DNA from: Marinococcus sp. PL1-022
Lineage (GTDB): Bacteria; Bacillota; Bacilli; Bacillales; Marinococcaceae
Length of the DNA stretch: 64,000 nucleotides
Direction of reading: 5' to 3'
Assembly (NCBI RefSeq): GCF_033845285.1
Contig: NZ_JAWXCX010000001.1
Location: 1,689,495 to 1,753,494, forward strand
Shown: positions 17,992-26,803 of the stretch, piece by piece
Numbering within the stretch: position 1 is the first letter of the stretch
Layout of the letters: every line of letters begins with the position of its first letter
Notes under the pieces: model-generated
Told to the model about the DNA's origin: nothing
The model's input: the letters and a program-made list of their open reading frames with translations, nothing else
Database searches by the model: none
Position numbers and translations under genes: made by a program

Positions 17992-18807
17992 TTACGTATT
18001 TTTGACGATTTCTTTCATTAAAGAGATAAAAATCGGTTTGGTTTTAGCCGCCGTTTCCATCACTTCGTCGTGGGAAATGCTGACGATTTCTTCTCCAATG
18101 GCCATATCAGTTATACACGAAACACCGAGGACGCGCAGCCCCGCATGCTGGGCCACAATCACCTCCGGCACCGTGGACATGCCAACCACATCAGCGCCGA
18201 CGTTGCGAAGCAGGATCAGTTCTGCCCGGCTCAGAAAGTTTGGACCACCTATGCCGCCATAGACGCCGCGTTTCAAGTCAATTTCCAGCGTTTCAGCGGC
18301 CTGGAACGCCTTCCCGCGGAGTACCGGATCATACGCCTGGCTCATATCGGGAAAACGCGGGCCGAGATCGCTGTTGTTCGGACCGATCAGTGGGTTGCTG
18401 CCGGTAAAGTTTATATGATCTTCAATCACCATTAAATCTCCCGGGCGAAACGATGACTGCATCCCGCCGCAGGCATTGGTGACAAATAAAAACTCGGCGC
18501 CGAGCGCTTTCATCACCCGCACCGGGAACGTTACCTCCTGCATCGAATAGCCTTCATAGTAATGAAAGCGGCCCTGCATCGCTACCACTGTTTTTCCTTC
18601 AAGCTCTCCAAGCACAAGACGTCCGGCATGACCTTCCACTGTGGAAACAGGAAAATGCGGGATGTCTTCATAAGGGATCACGGTGCCCGCTTCAATATCG
18701 TCAGCCAGGTCGCCGAGCCCGGAGCCAAGAATCATGCCGACCTCAGGCGCAGCACTGTATTTCGACTGTATATAATCCTTTGCTTCCTCTATTTTTACAG
18801 CATTCAT
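17992..18807 (-). CDS. Trimeric-type purine nucleoside phosphorylase paralogue, predicted 6-aminopurine preference
   Basis: Family 2 PNP of 271 residues: GSGLGDLAD phosphate loop, [31 protein letters not shown] and [15 protein letters not shown] are all intact. However, the two residues that recognise a 6-oxopurine in this family (Glu201 and Asn243 of the human enzyme) are Leu192, in GPNFLSRAEL, and Asp234, in CITDMAIG. The neighbouring paralogue keeps Glu and Asn. An Asp at the second position is what methylthioadenosine phosphorylases and adenosine-preferring PNPs use, so I infer a preference for adenosine or another 6-aminopurine. The start abuts the stop of the upstream paralogue. Confidence 0.85.
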   Translation of the reverse strand: MNAVKIEEAKDYIQSKYSAAPEVGMILGSGLGDLADDIEAGTVIPYEDIPHFPVSTVEGHAGRLVLGELEGKTVVAMQGRFHYYEGYSMQEVTFPVRVMKALGAEFLFVTNACGGMQSSFRPGDLMVIEDHINFTGSNPLIGPNNSDLGPRFPDMSQAYDPVLRGKAFQAAETLEIDLKRGVYGGIGGPNFLSRAELILLRNVGADVVGMSTVPEVIVAQHAGLRVLGVSCITDMAIGEEIVSISHDEVMETAAKTKPIFISLMKEIVKNT

Positions 18808-19650
18808 TCAGGCATCCTCCTGTGCGATCCGGCGAAGGGTTTCTTTCATTAATTTCAAGAAATCTTCCTGTACCTTTGATGTCGTATCCATGACTTCATC
18901 ATGGCTTAACGGCTGGTCGAGCATGCCGGCAGCCAGGTTTGAAATGCAGGAAATGCCGAGAACTTCCATGCCTCCGTGTACAGCAACGATCACTTCCGGC
19001 ACCGTGGACATGCCAACGGCGTCTGCACCCAGCACCCGTGCCATGCGGACCTCTGCCGGAGTTTCATAGGCCGGTCCGGTATTTGCCATATACGTGCCCC
19101 GCTGAATGCGGATATTCAGTGACAGCGCCGCCTCGTCAGCTATTTTGGCCAGGCCTTTTGAATACGCCGAACTCATATCCGGAAAGCGGGGACCGAGCTC
19201 TGCATCATTTTCCCCGATAAGCGGGTTAGCGCCGAGCCAGTTGATGTGATCATCAATAATCATTAAATCGCCCGGTTCAAAGTCATGATTTACGCCGCCC
19301 GCAGCGTTGGTAACAAGAAGCCGCTTCACTCCGAGGGCGTTCATTACCCGGATGGGAAACGTCACTTCCTGGAGAGAATATCCTTCATAGTAATGAAAAC
19401 GTCCCTGCATCGCTGCCACCTGCATGCCTTCAAGTTCACCGAAGACAAGCTGGCCCGCGTGGCCTTCCACTGTCGAAACGGGAAAGCCGGGGATGTCTTC
19501 ATATTTTAGAACGACCGGGTTTTTAATTTCATCGGCCAGCACCCCCAGGCCGGAACCGAGCACGAGGCCGGCTGACGGCACGGCAGATATATTGGACTGA
19601 ATGTATTGAACTGCTTCTTTGGTTTGCTGCTGGATACTCAAGTTATTCAC
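18808..19650 (-). CDS. punA: Purine nucleoside phosphorylase (6-oxopurine type)
   Basis: Family 2 (trimeric) PNP, 280 residues, cleaving inosine and guanosine nucleosides with phosphate. [44 protein letters not shown] and [15 protein letters not shown] are the family blocks. Purine-recognition residues are conventional: Glu196 in [10 protein letters not shown] and Asn238 in CISNLAAG. It overlaps the end of deoB by eight bases and is followed without gap by a diverged copy. The Bacillus gene is called pupG or punA. Confidence 0.94.
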   Translation of the reverse strand: MNNLSIQQQTKEAVQYIQSNISAVPSAGLVLGSGLGVLADEIKNPVVLKYEDIPGFPVSTVEGHAGQLVFGELEGMQVAAMQGRFHYYEGYSLQEVTFPIRVMNALGVKRLLVTNAAGGVNHDFEPGDLMIIDDHINWLGANPLIGENDAELGPRFPDMSSAYSKGLAKIADEAALSLNIRIQRGTYMANTGPAYETPAEVRMARVLGADAVGMSTVPEVIVAVHGGMEVLGISCISNLAAGMLDQPLSHDEVMDTTSKVQEDFLKLMKETLRRIAQEDA

Positions 19651-20836
19651 CCTTCCTTTTTAATTGCTGTAAAAAGCTCGTGCCATACTTTGGCATGGAT
19701 AGGCGGAAATTATCCGCTACCGTGGCACCGATATCGGCAAATGTTTTCCGGGTACCCAGCGGGGCAGAGCCGGTGCTTTTGCTGTAGGCAAGCAGCGGCA
19801 CGATTTCACGGGTATGGTCAGTGCCGTGGTGGACAGGATCGTTTCCATGATCGGCGGTAATAAGCAGAAGATCATTTTCGTCCATTGCGTCGAGCAGCTC
19901 CGGAAGCCGGGCGTCAAATTCCTCGAGCGCCTCTCCGTAACCCTGCGGATCGCGGCGGTGGCCGAACTTGGCATCAAAATCCACCAGATTCAAAAAGCTG
20001 AGCCCGGTAAACGATTTCTGCGCCGTTTCCGTCACACGATCCATACCGTCCATATTGGAGGAGGTCCGGATCGACTCCGTCACTCCTTCGCCGTCATATA
20101 TATCGCTGATTTTTCCAATAGCAATGCTGTTGAGGCCTGCGTCTTCAAGGTCGTTCATGACCGTGCGGCCAAACGGCTTGAGCGCGTAGTCGTGGCGGTT
20201 GGACGTCCGTTCATAATTTCCCGGAGAGCCTTTGAACGGACGCGCAATCACGCGGCCAATCATATAAGGTGCTTCGTATGTCATCGCCCGGGCTTTTTCG
20301 CAGATGTCATACAGTTCTTCAATAGGCACCTCATCTTCGTGGGCCGCGATTTGAAGCACTGAATCCGCCGAGGTATAGACAATCAGCTTACCGGTGTTTT
20401 GATGCTCTTCGCCGAGTTCTTCAATGATCTCTGTACCCGAAGCTACTTTGTTTCCAAGAATCCCACGGCCAGTTTCCTGTTCGAGCTGCTGCAAAAGCTC
20501 ATCCGGAAAGCCATCCGGAAATGTGCGGAATGGCTCGTCAATATAGAGCCCCATGATTTCCCAATGCCCGGTCATCGTATCTTTGCTTCGCGACATTTCC
20601 TCCATGCAGCCGTACGAAGATGCCGGCGCCTCTGATGCCTGGACGCCCGGGATTTCCCGGATGTTTCCGAGACCGAGCCGTTCAAGATTAGGGATCTTAA
20701 TTCCATTCATATGCTGGGCGATATGACCGAGTGTGTCAGCACCTTTGTCCCCGTATTCTTCAGCATCAGGAGCTTCGCCGATGCCGACAGAATCCATCAC
20801 AACTAAAAAAACGCGTGGATACTTGTAGTTTTCCAT
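19643..20836 (-). CDS. deoB: Phosphopentomutase
   Basis: Interconverts ribose 1-phosphate and ribose 5-phosphate, linking the phosphorylases downstream to central metabolism. 397 residues of the alkaline phosphatase superfamily: [13 protein letters not shown] carries the metal-binding Asp, [12 protein letters not shown] follows, and the C-terminal metal ligands are in [12 protein letters not shown] and [14 protein letters not shown]. Start at 20836 is backed by AAAGGAGAG; the frame stays open further upstream but without support. In B. subtilis it is drm, likewise next to xerD. Confidence 0.96.
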   Translation of the reverse strand: MENYKYPRVFLVVMDSVGIGEAPDAEEYGDKGADTLGHIAQHMNGIKIPNLERLGLGNIREIPGVQASEAPASSYGCMEEMSRSKDTMTGHWEIMGLYIDEPFRTFPDGFPDELLQQLEQETGRGILGNKVASGTEIIEELGEEHQNTGKLIVYTSADSVLQIAAHEDEVPIEELYDICEKARAMTYEAPYMIGRVIARPFKGSPGNYERTSNRHDYALKPFGRTVMNDLEDAGLNSIAIGKISDIYDGEGVTESIRTSSNMDGMDRVTETAQKSFTGLSFLNLVDFDAKFGHRRDPQGYGEALEEFDARLPELLDAMDENDLLLITADHGNDPVHHGTDHTREIVPLLAYSKSTGSAPLGTRKTFADIGATVADNFRLSMPKYGTSFLQQLKRKGE

Positions 20837-20855
20837 TGCTCTCTCTCCTTTTCTG

Positions 20856-21743
20856 CTAGGCCCTTGGATGAGCCTGCAGGTATACATCTTTTAATTTATG
20901 GTTGGATACATGGGTATAAATCTGGGTAGTGGAAATATCGGCGTGCCCGAGCATTTCCTGAACCGCCCGCAGGTCAGCCCCGTTTTCGAGCAGATGTGTA
21001 GCGAAGGAATGTCTAAGCGTATGCGGTGTCAATGCCTTTTCTATGCCGGCTTTCCCTGCCGTTGCTTTTAATATTTTCCAAAAACCCTGCCTTGAAAGCG
21101 GATTGCCGTGATGATTTACAAACAGCAGGTCGTGGCGTTTGTTTTTCATCAGGGTACTGCGCCCGTGATGTATGTACGTATCAATAGCCTCGGAAGCCAC
21201 TTTTCCAAGCGGCACAATCCGCTCTTTGTTTCCTTTGCCAATACAGCGGATAAATCCCATCTGCAGGTGCACATCAGAAATTTTCAATTCACACAGCTCC
21301 GTAACCCGCAGACCGGTAGCGTACATGCATTCAAGCATCGCCTGATTCCGTTTTGCAAAGGCCGTTGTTCCTTCGGCTGCTGTAAGCAGCCGCTCAACTT
21401 CCTGAGTGGACAGCACGGTCGGAAGCTTTTTTTCTCCCTTTGGAATTTCAATCAATTCCGCCGGATCCTTTTTTACTACCTGTTCACGCAGAAGAAACTG
21501 GTGGAACGCCCGGACCGACGACAAAAAGCGCGCCAGCGTAGCTGTAGAGCGCCCGGCTTCTTTTTGGGCATACAAAAAATCCACGATATCCGCACGTTCT
21601 GTGTCCGTCCATGACTCCTTCCCCCGAAGCTGCATAAATTTTCTATAGTGTTCCAGGTCTCTTTGATACGACTGAATCGTGTTCTTGGAGAGGCCCTTTT
21701 CAACTTGGCAATAATGTATAAAATCCAGTACCTCCGTGGTCAT
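20856..21743 (-). CDS. xerD: Site-specific tyrosine recombinase XerD
   Basis: Chromosome dimer resolution recombinase acting with XerC at dif. Core-binding domain residues 1-105, catalytic domain after. The full catalytic set is present: Arg146 in ATGLRVTEL, Lys170 in IGKGNKE, His241 and Arg244 in [10 protein letters not shown], His267 in MLGHADI, Tyr276 in QIYTHV. 295 residues. This is the housekeeping enzyme at its conserved site (ripX locus), not a mobile-element integrase. Confidence 0.96.
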   Translation of the reverse strand: MTTEVLDFIHYCQVEKGLSKNTIQSYQRDLEHYRKFMQLRGKESWTDTERADIVDFLYAQKEAGRSTATLARFLSSVRAFHQFLLREQVVKKDPAELIEIPKGEKKLPTVLSTQEVERLLTAAEGTTAFAKRNQAMLECMYATGLRVTELCELKISDVHLQMGFIRCIGKGNKERIVPLGKVASEAIDTYIHHGRSTLMKNKRHDLLFVNHHGNPLSRQGFWKILKATAGKAGIEKALTPHTLRHSFATHLLENGADLRAVQEMLGHADISTTQIYTHVSNHKLKDVYLQAHPRA

Positions 21744-21853
21744 ACGACCGCCTCCTGCTTCCCAATCTTCCCTTCTAAGAATAGCATAGTCGCTTATTAC
21801 TAGGGAAGGGCGAATGCGGCAGTAAATATACCGCTTTCATTCTGCCGGACAAT

Positions 21854-21886
21854 AAAAAAGCACCGCTCTTTGTTAAAAGACGATGC
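21854..21886 (-). terminator. Terminator of fur
   Basis: On the minus strand, GCATCGTCTTT and AAAGAGCGGTGC pair with two or three wobble pairs around a short loop and are followed by six T, just after the fur stop. Confidence 0.7.
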
Positions 21887-21897
21887 CCATACATGTG

Positions 21898-22386
21898 TTA
21901 ATTCGTGTGCAGCGAAGCAGCCTCCGCACTTTCTTCGTTCTTTTTTGCCTTCGCCTGACAGCGGTGGCAGACCCCGTGGAACGTTAAACGGTGATCCTTC
22001 ACCTTAAACTGATAGTCTTTTTCTACAATTTTTTCGACCTCTGCCAGCAGGTCCTCCTGGATCTCATCAACGGTTCCGCATTCAATACATACGAGGTGGT
22101 GATGGGAGTGGCTGGCTCCTTCTTTTCGCAGGTCATACCGTGAAACTCCGTCACCAAAGTTGATTTTGTCCACGACTTCAAGTTCATTAAGTAATTCAAG
22201 TGTTCTGTACACGGTGGCAAGACCAATTTCCGGCGCTTTTTCCTTCACCAGAAGGTACACATCTTCTGCACTTAAATGATCTTCTTCATTTTCCAAAAGC
22301 ACCTGTACGGTCGCTTCCCTTTGCGGGGTCAGCTTGTAGCTCTGTTCATGCAGCTGTTTTTTAATACGTTCTACCCGATTTTCCAA
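21898..22386 (-). CDS. fur: Ferric uptake regulator Fur
   Basis: Iron-responsive repressor, 162 residues. The N-terminal winged helix (KLTPQREATVQVLLENEEDHLSA is close to B. subtilis Fur) precedes the dimer domain with HSHHHLVCIECG and the second Cys pair in CHRCQAK that holds the structural zinc. The N-terminus and the EIGLATVYRTLELL recognition helix favour Fur over PerR or Zur. Three Fur-family operator-like sites lie in the upstream region. Between fur and xerD the B. subtilis genes yqzK and spoIIM are missing. Confidence 0.93.
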   Translation of the reverse strand: MENRVERIKKQLHEQSYKLTPQREATVQVLLENEEDHLSAEDVYLLVKEKAPEIGLATVYRTLELLNELEVVDKINFGDGVSRYDLRKEGASHSHHHLVCIECGTVDEIQEDLLAEVEKIVEKDYQFKVKDHRLTFHGVCHRCQAKAKKNEESAEAASLHTN

Positions 22387-22427
22387 TTATCGCTACCTCC
22401 CTTATTCCTTCAAGGGTAATAAACTTA

Positions 22428-22495
22428 TTATAATAATTTTAAATAAGCCTGTCAATATAAAACCGATAACCATTCTCAGTTTAAAATTATTATAA
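22428..22495. promoter_or_regulatory. PerR- and Fur-box cluster upstream of fur
   Basis: The same 15-mer, TTAAAATTATTATAA, occurs on the minus strand at 22428-22442 and on the plus strand at 22481-22495. It matches 13 of the 14 fixed positions of the PerR box TTATAATnATTATAA. Between them, CGATAACCATTCTCA at 22464-22478 matches 11 of 14 fixed positions of the Fur box TGATAATnATTATCA. In B. subtilis fur is under PerR control, so dual peroxide and iron control is plausible here. Confidence 0.6.
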
Positions 22496-22611
22496 ATAAA
22501 TTGGCATGAAATTTGCATACAGACCTTATCTGTCCTGCAATCTCAGTCATTCGGTCGTTGATTATCAATGAAACTCCTATGTGACAGAAAAATGACGATA
22601 TTCAATCTCAA

Positions 22612-23151
22612 TTACCGCTGATCGAGAATGGTTTTCACATACTGCACCGCATACATAGTTTTAGCATCATGAATCTCTTCTCGCTGGATCAATTCGTCCG
22701 CTTCCTTCAGGCTTACTTCCTTCAGTTCAATAAATTCATCCTCTTCGGTTTCCGGTTCGCCGGCCTCAAGATCGAACGCTTCATACAGATGAACAATTTC
22801 GTCTGCAAATCCGGGAGAGGTATAAAATGAAGCAATTTTCTGCAGCCGCCCTGCAGTATACCCGGTTTCTTCTTTTAATTCCCGGGCAGCGGTTTCTTCC
22901 GGGCTGTCAGTGCCTTCGAGTTTTCCGGCCGGTATTTCCACCAGCGGTTTTTCGAGCGGCTTGCGGTACTGCTTCACCATCACTATTTTCTGCTCTGGCG
23001 TGACTGCCACCACGGCGACCGCGCCGCTGTGATTAATCACTTCCCGTTTGCTGCTCCTCCCGTCCGGAAGCGTCACATCGTGCACCGATAAATCGACGAC
23101 TTTTCCTTCGAATATCGTTTCCTTCTGCGTTGTTTTTTCTGTAAAATCCAT
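22612..23151 (-). CDS. nudF: ADP-ribose pyrophosphatase (Nudix)
   Basis: Hydrolyses ADP-ribose to AMP and ribose 5-phosphate. 179 residues; Nudix box in AGKLEGTDSPEETAARELKE, followed by ETGY, with the first Glu of the consensus replaced by Asp. The VVAVTPEQKIVMVKQYRKPL strand and EIPAG upstream of the box are typical of the ADPRase subgroup, as is the Pro-Gly in YTSPGFADE about 15 residues after it. Lies near fur in B. subtilis as well. Divergent from uppP. Confidence 0.92.
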   Translation of the reverse strand: MDFTEKTTQKETIFEGKVVDLSVHDVTLPDGRSSKREVINHSGAVAVVAVTPEQKIVMVKQYRKPLEKPLVEIPAGKLEGTDSPEETAARELKEETGYTAGRLQKIASFYTSPGFADEIVHLYEAFDLEAGEPETEEDEFIELKEVSLKEADELIQREEIHDAKTMYAVQYVKTILDQR

Positions 23152-23306
23152 TATTAACGTCCTTTCTGCCTCGAATGTGATTCATTCGTTTTAGTTTACC
23201 AGTCTTTAACTGTCTGTGAGAATAGTCATTTGCTTATTTTCACTCTTCCTAATTATCACCAGATTTGCTACACTATCCAAGTAATCTGATGGAGGAGTTG
23301 GACCCC

Positions 23307-24137
23307 ATGAATATTTTTGAAGCTATTTTTCTAGGAATCGTCCAGGGAATTGCAGAATTCCTGCCGATTTCAAGTACCGCCCATATCATCATCGCAGAAT
23401 TTCTCCTCGGCCATTCGATTCCCGGCCTGTCATTTGAAATTTTTCTGCACCTGGGATCAATCGTAGCCGTGATTTTTTATTTCCGCAAAGACATCATTCA
23501 TCTGATTCAGGTATTTTTCCGGTATATCGCCAAACGGCGCCGGGAGGATCGTCCCGAGTTTTTCCTTTGTTTGTACATAGTACTCGCAACCGTTATTACC
23601 GGCATTCTTGGTGTTTTTCTTGAAGATTCTCTTGGCAGCGCCCTGAAAACACCAGTGATGATTGCCGTATCACTCACCCTTACCGGCATTTTTCTCATCA
23701 TCATCGAGAGGGCCTACACCATTGGCAGCCGTACCGTTAATGAAATAACAACGCTCGATGCGGTCATTGTCGGCCTGGCGCAGACGGTGGCTGTCATTCC
23801 CGGCATCTCAAGGTCCGGAAGTACACTGATTGCCGCCTTGTTTTCCGGCCTGGACAGAGAAACGTCGGTCCGGTTTTCATTCCTGCTTTCAATCCCTGTC
23901 ATTTTAGGATCCACCGTTCTCGCTCTCGGTGATATTACCGACGGCAGTCTCGCTTCCATAGGTGCTGTATCGCTTATTGCTGCATTCATCGCCTCGCTGA
24001 TCACTTCATGGCTTGGCATCGTCTGGCTGATTAACTTCCTGAATAAAGGAAAACTCACCTACTTTGCGATCTACTGCTTTCTGCTTGCGCTTATAACTAT
24101 TTTATTTCTCGATCCGGGAAGTACAGTAGTCGAATAA
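23307..24137 (+). CDS. uppP: Undecaprenyl-diphosphatase UppP/BacA
   Basis: Integral membrane phosphatase that recycles undecaprenyl diphosphate for peptidoglycan synthesis and confers bacitracin tolerance. 276 residues with about eight membrane segments. Signature 1 is GIVQGIAEFLPISSTAH (Glu and Ser/His catalytic residues), signature 2 is VIPGISRSGST with the catalytic Arg. ATG at 23307 follows GGAGGAG; an open frame continues 14 codons upstream without support. Confidence 0.95.
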   Translation: MNIFEAIFLGIVQGIAEFLPISSTAHIIIAEFLLGHSIPGLSFEIFLHLGSIVAVIFYFRKDIIHLIQVFFRYIAKRRREDRPEFFLCLYIVLATVITGILGVFLEDSLGSALKTPVMIAVSLTLTGIFLIIIERAYTIGSRTVNEITTLDAVIVGLAQTVAVIPGISRSGSTLIAALFSGLDRETSVRFSFLLSIPVILGSTVLALGDITDGSLASIGAVSLIAAFIASLITSWLGIVWLINFLNKGKLTYFAIYCFLLALITILFLDPGSTVVE

Positions 24138-24151
24138 CGATTTATAACATA

Positions 24152-24179
24152 AAAATCCAGCCGGAGCCGGCTGGATTTT
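24152..24179. terminator. Bidirectional terminator between uppP and IIA gene
   Basis: A 12-bp perfect stem, AAAATCCAGCCG and CGGCTGGATTTT around a 4-base loop, gives a T tract on both strands, serving the convergent uppP and IIA genes. Confidence 0.9.
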
Positions 24180-24191
24180 GTCATTCATTCA

Positions 24192-24692
24192 TTATTTTTT
24201 CACAGTAACAGTCGCCACTACAGTTTCTCCCGCCTTCAGACGGTTCTCGCTGTTCATCTGAATATTTTCAACCTGATCGCCTTCGGTGAATACGACCGGC
24301 GTAATTTTGCTGGCAGCTTTTTCGCTGATCACATCCATATCAAACTCCATAAGCAGATCGCCTTCTTCCACGCTGTCCCCTTCCGATACTTTGCATGTAA
24401 AGCCCTCTCCGTCCAGAGATACTGTTTCAAGACCGATATGAATTAATATATCCAGCCCTTCCTCGGAACGGATGCCGACGGCATGCTTTGTCGGGAAGAT
24501 CTGTTCGACCCTTCCTTTAACCGGGGAAAGAATAATTCCCTCCGATGGATCTACAGCGAATCCCTCTCCCATCATTTTTTCTGAAAATGTCGGATCAGGC
24601 ACTTCTGTAATATCAACGAATGCTCCGCTGACCGGTGATTTTATGGAAACGTCTACAGGCTTTTGTTCTTTTCCAAATAATTTTTTTAACAT
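24192..24692 (-). CDS. PTS glucose-type IIA component (stand-alone)
   Basis: IIA-Glc fold, 166 residues. IKSPVSGAFVDITEVPDPTFS opens the domain; the two active-site His are in FPTKHAVGIRS and LIHIGLETVSLDG, and DLLMEFDMDVI follows. It accepts phosphate from HPr and passes it to a IIB domain. No IIB, IIC, HPr or enzyme I gene is nearby, so like B. subtilis YpqE it works in trans or as a regulator. ATG at 24692 is eight bases from GGAAG; a GTG at 24701 is the alternative. A 7-bp hairpin at 24718-24738 lies just upstream. Confidence 0.92.
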   Translation of the reverse strand: MLKKLFGKEQKPVDVSIKSPVSGAFVDITEVPDPTFSEKMMGEGFAVDPSEGIILSPVKGRVEQIFPTKHAVGIRSEEGLDILIHIGLETVSLDGEGFTCKVSEGDSVEEGDLLMEFDMDVISEKAASKITPVVFTEGDQVENIQMNSENRLKAGETVVATVTVKK

Positions 24693-24971
24693 ATCATTCA
24701 CTTCCTTTTTAAATAGTCACAGCTGCGTTCAAGCTGTGCGCATGCTTTAGTAAGTGTAACGAACTTCACTCCTGCGCACAAACTTCCCGGTTCGTCTTTT
24801 ACCGGTACATTTCAGGAAAGGAAAAGCGGAACACTTCTACTCGCACGTTTATACCGCACGTTTTAAATGAGCGCGAATAAGGAATAGAACTCTATTCTAA
24901 TTGTATATACCTTCTTTTTATAGCGATTTAAACCTTCATTCTATATATAGTCAAACACAGGGGGTGCGCAG

Positions 24972-25682
24972 ATGATTACAGAAAATAAACAGCCGCTTTT
25001 TGAAAAGTTGTTTTATTTGTATGACCGGCGCTTGATCCAAAAGCATTTTTCTGCCGTACATATGCACAATAACAGTATCTACACAGACGATGCTGCGCTT
25101 TTTTACGTGAACCACAGCAACTGGTGGGACGGACTTTTAATCTATTTTTTAAATAAACACTGGTTCCGTCACCCCGGCTACGTCATGATGGACGAAGAAG
25201 GCCTGCGCGAATTTCCCTTTTTCCGCAGGCTCGGGGCCTACTCGGTAAACCGGGACAGCCGCCGCGATGTTATTAATGCCCTCCGCTACACAGAGGATAA
25301 ACTAGTAAAAGGTCATCACGTCTGGCTTTTCCCGCAGGGGGCAGAAACCCACGCCGATCAGTTTCCGATCACTCTTCAGCCCGGCATTTCCTATCTTCTT
25401 CCCCGGGTGGACGTTCCGTTCGTTCCGGTTACGATGCACTACACCTTTTTGCACCATCAAAAGCCCGAAATCTTTATAAACATCGGCCCACCGCTCCCAA
25501 GGACGCCGGAAAACCTCGCTTCACGAGCGGCAGCCCAGGATGCACTGGAGCGCCATCTGCAGCATCAGTGGGATGAAATGCGCGAAGACATCGCTTACGA
25601 GCACCTGGAGAACTACACTACCGTTTTGAAAGGTTCGCAGACAATGAGCAGCTGGTGGACCTCTCTCCGGCAGAAAAAATAG
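24972..25682 (+). CDS. Lysophospholipid acyltransferase family protein, probable carotenoid acyltransferase
   Basis: PlsC-type acyltransferase of 236 residues. Motif I HX4D is NHSNWWDG, motif III is FPQGAETH (FPEG-like). No membrane helix is obvious, only amphipathic segments. It is the first of three tightly linked genes with a CrtQ-like glycosyltransferase and a CrtN-family desaturase, so I infer it attaches a fatty acyl chain to a glycosylated C30 carotenoid acid, as CrtO does in staphyloxanthin-type pathways. A role in phospholipid synthesis cannot be excluded but the context argues against it. A strong GGGGGTG precedes the ATG. Confidence 0.8.
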   Translation: MITENKQPLFEKLFYLYDRRLIQKHFSAVHMHNNSIYTDDAALFYVNHSNWWDGLLIYFLNKHWFRHPGYVMMDEEGLREFPFFRRLGAYSVNRDSRRDVINALRYTEDKLVKGHHVWLFPQGAETHADQFPITLQPGISYLLPRVDVPFVPVTMHYTFLHHQKPEIFINIGPPLPRTPENLASRAAAQDALERHLQHQWDEMREDIAYEHLENYTTVLKGSQTMSSWWTSLRQKK

Positions 25683-25696
25683 AAAGGACTCCCGCC

Positions 25697-26803
25697 ATGT
25701 TCCTATGGATTCTCATATGTATCCTCAGCGCCTGGACGGTATTTACGGTCATTAACGTGTGGACCCTGCCCTCTCTCGCCTCTTTTTCTGTACCGAAGCG
25801 CCCCGGTTTAATCAGCGTGCTTGTACCGCTCCGTAATGAAGAACGGAACATACCGGCGCTTGTGCGGAGCCTCCGCCAGGCGGACGATCTAAAAACAGAA
25901 TTCATTTTTCTCGATGACCATTCAACGGACCGCACAAAAATGCTCTTGCAGGAGGCTGTCCTCTATTGGCCCAATGCCCGTTACATTGAAGGGGCCGCAC
26001 TGCCGGAAGGCTGGAACGGCAAAGTTCATGCGTGCCATCAGCTGTCCAGAGAAGCTGCCGGACAGTACTTGTGCTTTGTTGATGCCGACGCAAGGCTGCA
26101 CGCGGACGCCCTCCGCTGGGCAGAGGGGGCTCTTCGGAAGCAAGATGCCAGCCTGGTGACTGGATTTCCTCATTTCAAAACAGAAGGCTTCTGGGGCCGG
26201 CTGCTTGTGTATATGCAGCATTTTGTCGTGTATGCCCATCTGCCCGTCGCAGCTGCCAACCGCACTACCTGGAAACCCTTTACTGCAGCACACGGGGCTT
26301 TTTTGTTTTTCAGCCGGACAGCCTATGACAAGGCTGGCGGACATGCCGCTGTTAAACAGTCGCTCGTTGATGATATGGCGCTTGCCCAAAACATAAAATC
26401 ACAAGACATGAAAACACTGCTCGTTTCTCCGGGCCCAGCTGTTACCTGCCATATGTATGCGTCGAGCCGGGAAGCGTGGCTTGGCTTCAGCAAAAACATT
26501 TTTCCCGGTATCGGCCGTTCGATGCCTATTGCTTCAGCCGTCATCACTGTGCATACTCTTTTTTTTATCGTGCCGGGCTTTCTTCTGCTGGCTGCCATTG
26601 CCACAGCCGAGTGGCAGCTTGCCATTCCATACGTTCTGGCTGCTGCCCTGCGTGCCGCGGTTACGATAAAGGCCTCACACCCGTGGTGGACAGTGCTTAT
26701 TCAGCCTCTTTCATCCGGGGCAATGATCGCAGTGCTGATCTATTCAATTTACTTGGATAAAACGAAAAAAGGCTATTCCTGGAAGGGGCGTACCTATCAA
26801 TGA
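25697..26803 (+). CDS. Membrane-associated family 2 glycosyltransferase, CrtQ-like
   Basis: 368 residues: an N-terminal membrane anchor (residues 1-22), a GT-A domain with LISVLVPLRNEERNIP, FIFLDDHSTDRT and FVDADARL (DXD), an acceptor-side SLVDDMALAQ (ED-like) and three C-terminal hydrophobic segments about 275-355. The GWNGKVHAC block is shared with 4,4'-diaponeurosporenoate glycosyltransferases and hopanoid/carotenoid GT2 enzymes. ATG at 25697 has AAAGGA nine bases upstream. Predicted to add a sugar to a C30 carotenoic acid. Its stop overlaps the next start (ATGA). Confidence 0.82.
   Translation: MFLWILICILSAWTVFTVINVWTLPSLASFSVPKRPGLISVLVPLRNEERNIPALVRSLRQADDLKTEFIFLDDHSTDRTKMLLQEAVLYWPNARYIEGAALPEGWNGKVHACHQLSREAAGQYLCFVDADARLHADALRWAEGALRKQDASLVTGFPHFKTEGFWGRLLVYMQHFVVYAHLPVAAANRTTWKPFTAAHGAFLFFSRTAYDKAGGHAAVKQSLVDDMALAQNIKSQDMKTLLVSPGPAVTCHMYASSREAWLGFSKNIFPGIGRSMPIASAVITVHTLFFIVPGFLLLAAIATAEWQLAIPYVLAAALRAAVTIKASHPWWTVLIQPLSSGAMIAVLIYSIYLDKTKKGYSWKGRTYQ

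Noticed and set aside
20856-21743. Tyrosine recombinase as sign of an integrated element
   Set aside because: It is the housekeeping xerD at its conserved position between deoB and fur.
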